The translations under genes and the position numbers were made by a program. 64,000 bases of DNA from Rhytidiadelphus loreus. Taxonomy: Eukaryota; Streptophyta; Bryopsida; Hypnales; Hylocomiaceae. Below are positions 22,101 to 33,795 of this stretch, piece after piece. The first letter of the stretch is position 1, and each line of letters begins with the position of its first letter. The DNA is taken from assembly GCA_947034895.1 (NCBI GenBank), contig OX344761.1:68695839-68759838 (forward strand). The letters run 5' to 3'. Below the pieces are notes generated by a model. That model ran no database searches and was not told where the DNA came from. It saw nothing but the letters and a program-made list of their open reading frames with translations.

Positions 22101-23798
22101 TTTTTGTATTCATGTTTGTTTGACGTATTTTTCAGTATTTTTCCTCACTTATTTCTGGAATGCTTGCAGCTAGAACATCTGAGGAAGATGGCTTTCTTGA
22201 ATTATGGCGATGGTAAATCTGGGCATGATGCATGCATGAATATCAGCATGCATGATCTTTACAGAGAATATGCCAAAACAATACTCAACAAGCATGAAAA
22301 TGGAGATTCATATGAGTATGGTGTTTATTGTAACTATCATTATCAGGCTCCACCTGTGATAGCATCTACGGATTGGGAGAAGGTACCCAGAGTACGTCTT
22401 AAAATGTGGAAGGACGTAATAAAATTAAAAGAATGGTGCGGTGTCTCTGTGATACATCTTGTTAAGTGTGAAACTATCACCACCTTTTCAATTGGCCGTG
22501 AGCTGTTCAACTTACGGGATCTGAGGATTCGTAATTGCTCAAAGCTGGAGGAGTTGAGCTGGACGCAAGAGATCATGACGAAGAAACTTGTGAGCGATGT
22601 GAAACTGTGTTTTGTTGAACTTTTATTCAACAAAAACCTGAAGACTCTTCCGGATTTCAGCGACTGCTCAGAATTACGTCAAATTACTATCATTGAGTGT
22701 TCCAGCTCGGTAAAGCCCTTACATTTGCATAACTGCTCAAGCTTGCAGTTGTTGCGAGTCACGGGTGGAAATGCCCTCGAAGTTCAGAGTCTGCAATCGT
22801 GCTCAAAGCTTGGATCGGTGGAATTGACATGGAATGCTTCTTATGAAGGTCTACAAGTAAGCGATTTGCCTTCTTTGTCACTGTTATCGATTGCAGGATC
22901 TTCAATCCTGCCTATGGGTTCACCACATGAGTCAGTTGTGCCTCATGGTCATAACCTGTTCTGCCGACATTATCCCGAAGAAACCATTTGTGTTGAACTT
23001 ACAGGGGCTTGGGAGCTGACAAACTTAAAAAGTCTGCACCTGAACTACATACCGTTGGGGTGTCTACCGAAGGGGCTGAGGGAAATCGGGTCAAGGTTAG
23101 AACATCTCTGTCTAAGAGGGTGTCTGCTAAGCCAGCTGGTTGAATTCAGTGAATTTCCAAATCTGGATTGCCTCTGTATTGCGCAGACAAACGTGAAGGA
23201 GGTCCGTGGTATAGGACGCTTGAAGAAATTGGTTCTCCTGGACTGCAGGTTCAATTTTCGGTTGAAGAAGATTTCGGATCTGCGTCCTTCACTAATGCTC
23301 AAGTATGTGCGTCTTGATCAGTGTCCTGAATTGCAAGCAATCCCGAGGCTTCCGCGCGGATGTTATGGAAGTGGATCTGAGGATGATTACAGGTTGCAGC
23401 TCGCAAAGGACGCATTTGTCAATACCACGATTTCAAACATACCTCCTCCTTCTACGAACTTTGACAGAGAGATCACTGACAAATTATCTCGTGTCTCACT
23501 TTCTGAAGGTATAATTGCATCACCTCACGGTCCTGTGATTTGCGATGGCTGCTCCATGCGGCCACTAATGGGGCTTCGCTACAAAGCTAGAGATATCATT
23601 TCGACATACAATTTGTGTGGTAAGTGTTTTTCAAACAAACGTCACACATATGATTGCAATTTCACCAAAGGCAAAAGTAGCATCCCACCAGTAACCTATC
23701 TAACGAAGTTGAAGGTTAATTTCTGCCATGCTTGTTTCGCAAAGTCTGGCTGCGACGAAAGGGACTTCTACCCTGGCATCAACAAAACGATTAGTTAG
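19176..23798 (+). CDS. TIR-NB-ARC-LRR immune receptor with C-terminal ZZ-type zinc-finger-like tail
   Basis: Five exons join in phase 0: 19176-19307, 19398-20003, 20285-20551, 20976-21668 and 22170-23798. The product is about 1108 residues, a putative intracellular immune sensor/NADase. The TIR domain begins at about residue 48 (EVFLSHSG) and includes PFFDK and WPMLELL, a style seen in mosses and other early land plants. NB-ARC motifs are P-loop GMGGSGKTT (~266-274), kinase-2 VFLAVDDV (~345), RNBS-B SKIIITAR and MHDL (~593). Leucine-rich repeats follow from about 640 to 985. The last ~90 residues carry HGPVICDGCSMRPLMGLRYK..YNLCGKC (~1019-1052), which resembles a ZZ zinc finger with CxxC at 1024/1027 and 1049/1052. 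The usual middle cysteine pair is replaced (Ala, Ile). Further Cys/His follow (FCHACF). Exon 1 and its ATG are the least certain part. Confidence 0.85.
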
Positions 23799-23990
23799 GT
23801 AGACCTATTCTGAAATCCTTTTAGATCCATGACTCTTAGTGCTATTGGGGCTTTTGTTTCAGAAATTTTCTGAAAATAATCTGAGGATGTAAATGCATAT
23901 TCTTGATTAAGATTTTGCAGCCAGATTCTGATTCATTTGCGTCTCTTCATGTTCAGATTTTTTCTGTTATGGAGTAGCCCTGCTTACAGT

Positions 23991-24344
23991 ACTTTGTGAA
24001 ATTGAAATTGTCACTCAATGTTTTGGAGATTCATGTGAAATGGCAGATTTTGTTTGTGACCTCTGATATGAGTCAGTCAGTCAGAGTGTTTTTTCGAGCA
24101 TCGACTTAGTTTATGTTTGATAGAGTCCCTATTCATCATGCTCTACTTTGTGAAGCTTTGTTTGTTGTGAAGTTTCAGTACATATAAATATTGCAAATGT
24201 TGTAAGGTTTTTGCAATTTCAATCTCAAAGCAGACAACTCAAAATATTTAATTTTTGAAATTAAAATTTGTATTTTGGATGTGTACACACAAAGCTATGA
24301 ATGATTTGATTTTGGTTGATGAAATTAAAGTTATGAGGGGTTTG
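23991..24344 (+). repeat. direct repeat copy 2 (354 bp), downstream of the NLR
   Basis: This is the partner of 16767-17124. It starts 193 bp after the NLR stop codon and is probably part of, or next to, its 3' UTR. It lacks four bases present in copy 1 within the CAGTCAGTCAATCAG region. Confidence 0.9.
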
Positions 24345-26149
24345 CTTTGTGGCAATGAAGGCACAAATAACATATGAAGGTCTATTTTGAGCTTGATTTT
24401 TTTTTTTTCTAAATGAAAAATATTGTGACTTCAAAATCCAGGTCTACCAAGTAAAATAATAGACTTTAATTCATAATGCATTGAAAAAGAATGATAAAAA
24501 TGTATGAAATGAACCATAAAATAGAAGTTGAGAAAATATTACAAGCAAAACTTTAAGATATGTATTTTTATAGTTGACTATGCACATACACTCAATTTTT
24601 TAAGTTCATTTTAGAAATAACTCAAAATTTATCAATTCTTGCTTTTTCAAGCCATAATACCTTTGACACTACATCACATGCTTTTTCTACACCAACCACG
24701 ACCCATCTCAATCAAAATTTGTAAAATATTGACATAAAGAAGTTCAAAAATATATAAAATATAGCAAAATTTAAATCATTTGGAGGATTTTGAAGGAATG
24801 TGAAAAATAAAGCTATTCTAAGCATGGGTTTTCTTATTAAAATGCTTATGTTTTGGTTGAATCTTGTAGGAAGTTGAAAAAGGATTATAAATTGCCTTAG
24901 CATGTATTTTTTGGACACTAGTGAATAAACTATGAATTTTTGAAGTGATGAGAATGGGTATATCCAAAACAAACTCTAAACTCTCTTGTTTAAAAGGTTT
25001 GTATTTTAGACACAAATCTATAAAGGTTGGTCATGTAATATGATCTATTATAGATGTAGTTATCCCAGTGTGGAATTGGTGACTATAATTGATTTCTTAA
25101 GATTTGATGAACACACTGCAGTGAGCTTTTTTGGCAAATTTTTGTTAGATTCTCACCTATACACTAGAAATAAAAGGATAAAAGTAGATGAAATTGCTGA
25201 AAAGATCTCCAAGGAATACAAAAGTAGCCAAAATTTGGATGAAATTTATTAATTTCAAAAACTCTTATGGATGAAAGTACATAAATGATGAATGAATGTA
25301 TAAAAATGGATGAATTTTCTAACGTGCATGCATTCCAAGATGCATGTCACAATATTAGATAGGTGGATGTGTAGGTGCAGCCCGCAAAGGAACTTCATCG
25401 TTGAGTCAAAGTTCTTTAGCATCTCAACATGTGCATAAAGTTTTCTATGCAAGGTAATCTAGGTACGTAGAGTTGGTGAATACAAATGGACTCAGTGACT
25501 TGGTGTAGAACTTGTCCGCTTCAACAAGGACATCGAGCATAGAGAGGTCCTAATCAGTCCTGAACTAGGAAGGTTGTCTATGATGCCTTTTCCCACATTC
25601 CCCCTTGAGAAGTTGATAGCTGCCAATGCCATGTTCGTGACACAACACATCACGTAAGGCTTTGAATAGGTGGATGGCAAGCAACTCTGTCCAGTTGATT
25701 CAAACTTCCTTGACAAAGGACGTTTCTAATCCAGAACATAGGCTCCTCGTTAGTTGTGGCTTCAAGGGTAGCGGGTGCAAAATAGCTCCTCTAACCTCAA
25801 CGAATAAGAAAATACAAAATTCAAAGGCACATTATCCTCAACCCGAGGATAAATAGGTGAACAAGAAGTCATGCCAAATACAAGAAGAGGTTATAGTACT
25901 CTTATAAGAGAGGCCAAAATTTAAAATCCAAAATCCAAAAATTTATAATATTTTTTTTAAAAATGTACAAAATTATCTATAAAAAAGCTTCAGTTTAAGC
26001 TCAATGACTACATTAATCCCAGATAGTTCATAATGATCACTTCAATGTTTCAATGAGGTTCAATCCTTCACTTCAAGAGTTCAAGGTATCAAAAAATTTA
26101 TACATTTTAAACTCTTAAAATTTTAAAATTTTAAAACGTACAATTCAAA
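24345..26149. other. AT-rich spacer with a possible gene relic near 25.5-25.66 kb
   Basis: Most of this stretch is AT-rich with only short random frames. At 25506-25655 one plus-strand frame reads with coding-like composition (ELVRFNKDIEHREVLIS..LGRLSMMPFPTFPLEKL) and then stops. The protein family was not recognised and the flanks are broken, so at best it is a decayed gene or transposon fragment. Confidence 0.3.
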
Positions 26150-27634
26150 GTGGGATTTGGTCAGCCCAAATCAATTCCACTTCTCAGATTTTCCAAGGCC
26201 GCGTGGCATCCCACCATAGGAAACAAACCCAGGCGTGACCGGACGAACCGGTGGTCAGGGTCACTCTCTGGAGCACTCTGGCCGTCGAGGCCTCCTTCTC
26301 GCCATCGTCACAGTCCTTCCCCGCTATCGCTGTTCGTCTTTTGTTCTCTGCGTCCTCAGGCTCTCCGCCACCATATCCTGGTATAGTTTCTGAACCTCCT
26401 TTGTTTTCCCTCAAATTTTTTGAGCCTTTTTGGACGTGAATTCGTCAAGGATAGGGTTAGTTCGAGGCATTGTTCAATTTCAACTCGATACTGCTGTTTT
26501 TGAGAAAAAAAAGGAAAGGAATCGCTGCGCTTGAGAGTTTCTTTAATTTTTTTCTGGAAAGATTGAGAGCTTTTTATGTGTTTTTTTGGCTTCCGCGATT
26601 TTTTTGACCTGACTCCGTGAGGGATAGGGTTAGTTCGAGTCATTAATGAATTTCAACTTGATGCTGCTGTTTTTTAGCGTAAAGGAAAGATAGCGCTGAG
26701 ATTGAGAGCTTCTCTGGTTGTTTTTGTGGAAATATTGGGAGCATTGTTAGTTGTAATCTGACTTTTTTGGTTATTTTTTGTGTTTGGTTAAGGTTTCGTC
26801 ATGTTGGGTTTAGGAGTATATATTGAGAGTTTGGAAAGTGTTGAGGGAGCTTCTGGAAAGTGTTGATGCAGCAGTGGAGGTTTGAGAAGGAAAAAAAACT
26901 GTCGAGGAGCAGCTAGGTTGCCAGAAGGGGAAGGGTGTGGGTAGGAGTTGAACTGGTGCTATGGTTGGTGTGAGCTCTTTTTGTATCTCTTTGAGAGAAA
27001 AGTGTTTTTATTGTGGTTCTGCTGTTATTCTGAAGAGGAAGGGGTTTGTGGATGATTGGATTGCTTGTTTAAGTTCTGACAGAAAGGTTCATGCATGGTC
27101 TGACAGTATTAGGGTTTTACGTGCAGGTCAGGAGCGAGGGAAGGAGGGACGGAGGACTCAGTCATTGCTTTATTATTGCCAGAGTATTGATTGTACATGC
27201 CACTCCAGTGTGTGTGAGTGGTCGAAGGCGTGGCTGAGAAGCCAGCTCGTATTGGAGTGTATATTCTCGAGGACGGTTTGCCTGAGAATAAAAGAGGCGT
27301 CTTTGACGTTCTCTGGAAATTTAGGAGTAACTTAGTTTTCCTGCTGGAAGCTAACGCAACAGCAATGAAGAGCTGGAGGGCGCGACCGTTTTAGGTTTTG
27401 GCGGGAGGGTGATGATTCGGAGGTGAGAGGCAGTAAATTTTGTGAAGGAGACGACGGAAAGGTCCCAGAGAGGAACGCTGGCGCGCGCAGGGACCACCTG
27501 ATGGCGGATCCGCCCCACGAGCATTCAATTTGTGATTTGGAATTGAAAGGACGGGGCCGGCGAATTGCTGCGAAGAAGAGCGCCATCATCTCGAGCGGAG
27601 CTAGAGACAAGGGAGGGGGCGAAAAGGGGGAAGC
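26150..27634 (+). promoter_or_regulatory. probable CCR4 promoter / 5' UTR region with tandem duplication
   Basis: The stretch becomes GC-richer after about 26200 and carries pyrimidine-rich segments and possible splice donors (CCTGGTATAG), as expected for promoter, first non-coding exon and 5' UTR intron of the gene starting at 27635. A tandem duplication with period 173 bp (ATAGGGTTAGTTCGAG at 26451 and 26624) covers about 26440-26785. An open frame at 26961-27335 has no recognisable domain. Transcription start is not determinable here. Confidence 0.4.
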
Positions 27635-30600
27635 ATGCTGAGTGTGGTGCGGGTGCACCTCCCGACCGACATTCCAATCGTAGGATGCGAGTTGTCGGCG
27701 TACGTGTTGCTGCGTCGGGGGGACTCCAGCCTTTCCCCTGAAGATGTCACCGAGGCGTCGTCTACCGACGGCTATTTCCTTCAGTGTCGATGGTACCCGG
27801 CTTTCACTTCCGCATTTTGTGTGTTTCTTGTTGCATCAAGAGTTTTAGGTCAAGTCTGTGCAGTTCACAACTGAGGGTGCTTTTTCGAGGGTTCAGTTTT
27901 GAGCTGAACTTTGCGTCTCAGGCAGCTGAACGAGTTGCTGAGATTTCTGATAGTTTTACTCATAGTGTGGCAGTTTTCATGCCCTAAGTTGGACATGTGT
28001 TTGGGACGTAGTAGAACGTAACATGTTCGATGAATACTGCTAAATTAGCATTGTAGCTTGCCCACGAAGTTCTCTGTTAGGATGTGAGGAAGTCTCTCGT
28101 AATTTTTAAACAATGTAAAGGGGTTTAAACATTCAGGAAGCTCCTTCAGTGTTGCGCATAGTGCTGTGATTTCCATGAACATAGTTGGACAAGTATTGGG
28201 ATCGTAGTAGAACCTAACGAGTCTGAAGAATTCAGCTATCCTAGCATTTGTACATGAAGGAATCTCTTGTATTTTACAACCAATAAAAAGTGGTTTAACA
28301 TTCAGAAAGATGAAAATTTAATTTGTTGCCTTGTGTTTAACAAAACAGGTATCGGCTACAGAGTGAGCAGAAAATTTTAGTCTGCTGTATACACCCATCT
28401 GAGCCTGCTACACTGCAATGTGTGCAGTGCATTAAAGCAAAACTTGCTCAGTCGAAGAGCTTGCATTGCACGCAGAAGTGTTTCACTGACTCATGGCGAC
28501 AGCACCTTATCATGCACCAGGAGGCCGCCGACAAGCGAGAAAACGGCGTCGAAGAGGATGAATCCCCGTTCTCGTTCAATTCGAATCCAGCCAAGACTCT
28601 GCGATCCCTGGATGGGAGTCTCGGTGGTGCTGCGACGTACACTGCTAATCACAGCAATGGTTCCGTGTTCTCGAGCCCTGTTCGTATGGCCTCCCACAAC
28701 CAGAACCAGGAAGCTGGTGATGTTTGGTGTGAGGTTGGTCAGGGCAAGACCTACACTCCGACAATGGAGGACGTGGGTCACATTCTGAAGATCGAGTGTG
28801 TGGCCATCGATGGCAGTACGGGTCGTCCTGCGGCCACTCCGCACCAGCGGCAAACCTCCCGTGTGATCCCAGCCCCTTCTCCGACCCCTCGTCAGCTGAT
28901 GTCGTTGAACTCGATGGATGGCATGGGTCCGGTGGAGTCCGATGGTCGCATGGCGTCTTCAGGGACGTTCACGGTGCTTTCTTACAATGTTCTTTCGGAC
29001 CTGTATGCGACGAGTGAGCAGTACAGTTACTGTCCTCCTTGGGCATTGGCATGGACTTATCGTAGACAAAATCTTTTGCGCGAGATTGTGGCGTACCGGG
29101 CGGATATCCTATGTCTACAGGAGGTATGCTTCATTTTTATTGTTTTGATTAGCTGAATCTTTGGGGCAAAGAGTACGGGCTTACTATTTGTTCCTCTGAC
29201 ATAAGTTTTTATGGTACACAGCTTCGGATTATGCGTAGTCATCAGCAGAAATGATCAGTCTTGGTGTAAGCATACCGTGTAGAAGATTGAATGGAATGCT
29301 GGGGTTTGGATGTGCAGGTGCAAAGTGATCATTATGAGGATTTTTATGCACCTGAGTTGGAGAAGCATGGTTACACTGGTGTCTACAAGAAGAAAACTGG
29401 CGAGGTAAGATTTTCCTCTTTTCGTCTATTTTGAAGCCTGTGTTGCGTTAGCTGAAGTATTAAACAGTATTAGCAGAAGTTGCAGTTTGGGAAGGCCATG
29501 CTATTGTATTGCTTAGTGTACAGGTCTCTTCAGAACGGCATCCTGGAGATCGGTTGGAAGCTTGTATTGCATTTCTTAGGAAGAAGCAGGATTTGCAGAG
29601 GATTTGGTCTTTTTGAACTGATACGACGTTCATATTTTGGTTGTTGAGAAGCGCAATCTAGTTGTTTCTATTCTGTGCTTGTGATAATTCTTGGGAATTG
29701 TTTACATAAAGACTGACTAGATATTGTTAATGAATTGCAGGTGTATACTGGCTCTGTTTATGTTATCGATGGTTGTGCTACATTTTTCCGTCGAGATCGC
29801 TTCTCTTTAGTGAAGAAATATGAGGTAGGTTTCAGAGCTTGGCTTTTGTGTGTAGACATCCCTCTAGCTAGCAGAAGAGCAGGCTCTTATCGGTTGTGTC
29901 AGTCGTAACGTGTGTATTTTTGGTCACTTGTTTCCTTCTAGCTTCTTTATTTATGTTTATGAAGTCTTATTCGGGTATACGATTTTAGTATCAGCATTTC
30001 ATATTTGAAGCGATCTAATGAAATGTTATCACATTGAAAATATGATATTCTTTGTTAATTGTGCAGGTGGAATTCAACAAGGCTGCACAGTCATTGTCAG
30101 AGGCTTTGCTACCAACAACTAAGAAGGCAGCTCTTAGTCGACTTTTGAAGGTTACTCTATGTTTTGGTCTAATGAGGGCTCTTGTTTGAATGAATGCTAG
30201 AAAGTAGGTGTTGTTTTAGTCTGGCGTTTCTATGAATTCTTGTGGCATTCATTGGTCTTTCTGTTGCTTATGAGATCGCTCAGGCTAAGTTATGGCAAAT
30301 TCGATCTGTTCTGGTGCTCCACTGAGAAGAAACTGAAAATGTGTCGAAAATTGGAAGCAGTAGACTGGAACTTATCTCGAGTACTATCCAGCAAAAGGAT
30401 AGTACTTATTTCTTGCAAAAGGATGTCTGATGAGTTACGATTTTGTACCTTATGCAGGATAATGTAGCTTTGATTGTGGTACTGGAAGCACGTGACACTG
30501 GAGGGTTTATGGATTCTCAAGCAGCTTCTGGCAAGCGTGGTCAGCTTCTTTGTGTGGTGAGTATTGAATACAAGAAAACAATTTTATATCAATAGGCAGA

Positions 30601-32109
30601 TTCTGGCATTGCTGCAGATCATCATATGACAAGTTCTGAACCATTTAAATCATTGAGGCACTTAATAAGAACCATGCTCTTAGTTTGTATGGAGTGTCCT
30701 ATTGTCTCACTTGAAACTATTGACTGTTGGCTCGGTTTGTAGGCGAACACTCATATTCATGCGAACCAGGAACTCAAAGATGTGAAGCTGTGGCAGGTGT
30801 GCAGTTTCTTCCTTTCATCTTCGTCGGTTCAGTGTTGTTTTAATTTTGAATTACATCGGATAGATAGCATTGGATTTACTGATGGGAAGGTTAATTTTTC
30901 CAGATTATTTGTCTGCTGGTTTTCCTTACATTCGCATCCCAGAATCAAAATGAAGGTTGGATTTTCTGAAGATTTTGTTGCGATTTTTGTCTATCAGGTA
31001 CACACCCTGTTGAAGGGACTTGAGAAGATCGCAGCCAGCGCTGATATCCCTATGTTGGTGGCCGGTGATTTCAACTCTACCCCTGGCAGGTTGGTGCAAC
31101 TAAATGGTGTTAACAAAGCGCTACTGCATTGTTTACTTGTCAGTGATCAATTCAGTTCTGACGCTTTGGCACATTGGAACGTTTTTGCAGTGCACCTCAC
31201 TGTCTTTTGTCAACTGGCCGTGTGGATCCTGTCCATCCGGATCTGCAAGTGGACCCTCTGAACATTTTGCGGCCTCCTAGCAAGCTTTGCCACTCACTGC
31301 CATTGGTGAGGATCTTACTGGCGATTTTTTGCGAACTCTGACATGTAGTGCATATTATTCATTTTAGTTTGGAATGGATGTGGTCAGGGCATTCACTTTT
31401 CATTCAAAAGAGATGGGCTGATCATCAGTTCGGGCGTTGCTGAACTGATTAGACATGGAGTTAAAGTTACCAATTCTGGAATTTGTGCAGGTGAGTGCTT
31501 ACGCATCTTTGGGGAGGATGAACGGGATTGGCCCAACAGTAGAGAAGCAGAGGCGGCGGATGGATCCAACCACCAGCGAACCGCAATTCACAAACTGTAC
31601 CCGTGATTTTCTGGGCACGCTTGATTACATTTTCTACACTGGTACGATGGTCTTCTCCTAGTCTGCCAGTTGTGTGCCGAAGTACTCTTACATCAAAGTG
31701 AACAAGCTTATCTAGACTTTCTTTTTTGTAATACTGTTTAACTCTCTTGTTTTCATTCCGCCCTGTGATAACTCTGCAACGACCGAGTCCTTCGAATTTA
31801 TTTCACGATCTGAATTGGTATTGTGCCTAGACAGTGATTTTGTTTAGTGAACTCCTACTGTGCCAACCATTCATTGAAGATATTAGCCTGTGGAAATCAT
31901 GGCTTCAGGGAGAATTAGAGTGCGTAACTTATCTGATAAGAGAGGTGATGTTGTACTGTACAGCGGACTCACTCACCGTGGAGTCACTTTTGGAGCTGCT
32001 GGATGAAGACAGTCTACGGAAGGATACGGGGTTGCCCTCTCCGGAATGGTCATCAGACCACATTGCTTTGTTGGCCGAGTTCCGGTGCAAGCCTCGCATG
32101 CGTCGCTAG
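27635..32109 (+). CDS. CCR4: CCR4-type poly(A) deadenylase (CCR4-NOT catalytic subunit)
   Basis: Eleven exons join in phase: 27635-27792, 28349-29123, 29318-29404, 29741-29824, 30067-30150, 30458-30556, 30743-30796, 30998-31089, 31191-31305, 31491-31641 and 31964-32109. They encode 614 residues, the usual size of plant CCR4a/b. The N-terminus MLSVVRVHLPTDIPIVGCEL is typical of plant CCR4. A Cys/His cluster follows at ~65-98 (CVQCIK..HCTQKCF, MYND-like). The exonuclease-endonuclease-phosphatase domain starts at ~240 (TVLSYNVLSDLYA) and has the metal-binding Glu in LQE (residue 311), GDFNSTPGS (~471) and WSSDH near the C-terminus. It lacks the leucine-rich repeats of yeast and animal CCR4, as plant members do. 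The enzyme shortens mRNA poly(A) tails in the cytoplasm, using Mg2+. Intron 1 contains an internal tandem duplication. Confidence 0.93.
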
Positions 32110-32947
32110 ACGGGCCTCTGTAAGATTTGTGCGGATTTGATGTAATTGCAGCTTATTCGAGCCTTTTTATTGTCTGCCTTGGCGGCTGCCCTCCGGCTTG
32201 TCCACGGGTTGGGTTCTCTTCCATGTTTTTCCAGAAACAAGGGGACAGCTGCTGAGGTAGTGTACTTTTTGTAAGTGATTTGTTCGCTCTACGTGATTAC
32301 AGAAACGACGAAGCAGTTGTTTTTGCCCCCATTTAGTCGATTGCATTTCTCCACAGTAGCTTGAGTAGTTGTCACCAGTGTTCCTGGACGTATTTTAGCA
32401 ACCTGTAAGTTAGCAGTGGAGGAATCTGGTTGGATTGGAGAACACTCCAAGTGAGTCAGTAGTGCAGATGTATATTTTGCCAGGTCACCAGCTATTGGGT
32501 GTCCCACAGTGACCGGAATCTGATTGCATTATTATGAGCTTTTAGCCTGCGTAATAAGAAAGCCCAATTGTGCCCCTCTTTTCGCTGCAATCCGTCATCA
32601 TATCTGCTGTTGACAGTATGTTTGTGACCATTTTTATTTTAAATATGTTGTTTTAAGTTCATTTTAAATATGTTGTTTAAGTTTATTTTGAGGTCCTGAT
32701 CCGTTTGAGACTCGGCCAAGGGGCTTCATTTGAACCCTAGAAGGACGCCGTGGATGCTATAAGAGATTTTAGACTCTTTTTTGAATTGCCAACGAAAATT
32801 AAGGTAAAACAGCCCATTACGGTCAAATCGCCCATAGTGGACACCTCATGGCCCCATAACGGTTTTTCAAACCACAATCAATATCTAACCTGACGCTCAT
32901 GGAGTGATTAGTGACTGCATTAGGAACACCCAACTTTTCCAGTGTAA

Positions 32948-33792
32948 GAGCATTCCCACGGCAAACTCACCAAACAAGCACACTAAATCACAAAAAATTG
33001 CTTTCAATTAAATAAGAGAATTAAATCCACCAATCATCTCACATTTGTTGAAAAATATCTCCATCTTACCTTGAGATTAAAATTGAGTAGAGAAACTCTT
33101 TATATACATATGAAGTGGTAGGATGTAGAACAACGCATGTGGGATAATGTAAATTAGAATTAGCAAGAGCTCAACCGCTCATAGTTAAGTCAAAAGTAGG
33201 TTTTGTATTTCAATAGAATTTCAAACCTCATTTAGGCATGGTAGAATTTTTTTTTTCAAAACACTTTGAACTAAGAAAAGTTGGTAAATGAAGATAACTT
33301 TCATTTCCAAAAATCCGTTTGAGATTTAGAACATCCAATTAAAATATATGGACAAATTTGATAGAGGAAGTTTGAAATTGTAAAAAATATTTCCCTTCCA
33401 ACCCTCTCAAATTTGTCTATAACTTTTGATTGGAGATTCTAAATCTTAAACGGATTTTTGGAAATGAAAATTTTCTTCATTAACCAACTTCTCTTAGTTC
33501 AAAGTGTTTTGAATTTTTTTTTTTCTACTATGCTTAAATGAGGTTTGAAAATCTATTAAGAAACAAAACCTACATTTGACTTAACTATGAGTGGTTGAGT
33601 TCCTACTAATTCTAATTTACATTATCCCACATGGGTTGTTCTACATCCTACTACCTCATGTGTATATAATGAACTCTTCTTCTCATCTAAAACTCAATTT
33701 TAATTGATAATGTATTAACTAAAAGTTTGCCCCACGATAGGAAGCCAACTCCTTGTGTTGGTTGCCTTTAGCGCCCTGCCGTGGGGATGCTC
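32948..33792. mobile_element. PIF/Harbinger (Tourist)-like MITE with ~300-bp inverted arms
   Basis: Termini are GAGCATTCCCACGGCA and its inverted copy TGCCGTGGGGATGCTC, flanked by TAA at 32945-32947 and 33793-33795. A 3-bp TWA target duplication and GAGCATC-type ends are characteristic of PIF/Harbinger MITEs in plants. Between them, about 33077-33370 and 33395-33690 are long inverted arms with roughly 85-90% identity. The arms would fold into a hairpin of about 300 bp. No coding capacity is present. A diverged copy lies at 58640-59190 and fragments at 10880-11080. Confidence 0.8.
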
Positions 33793-33795
33793 TAA

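Noticed and set aside
16767..24344. The 358-bp direct repeats as LTRs of a retrotransposon enclosing the NLR
   Set aside because: They do not start TG or end CA, no primer-binding site, polypurine tract, gag or pol is present, and no target duplication flanks the pair.
26961..27335. 125-codon frame upstream of CCR4 as a separate gene
   Set aside because: No domain, no homology recognised and it lies in the probable CCR4 promoter/5' UTR region; an upstream ORF cannot be excluded but is not supported.
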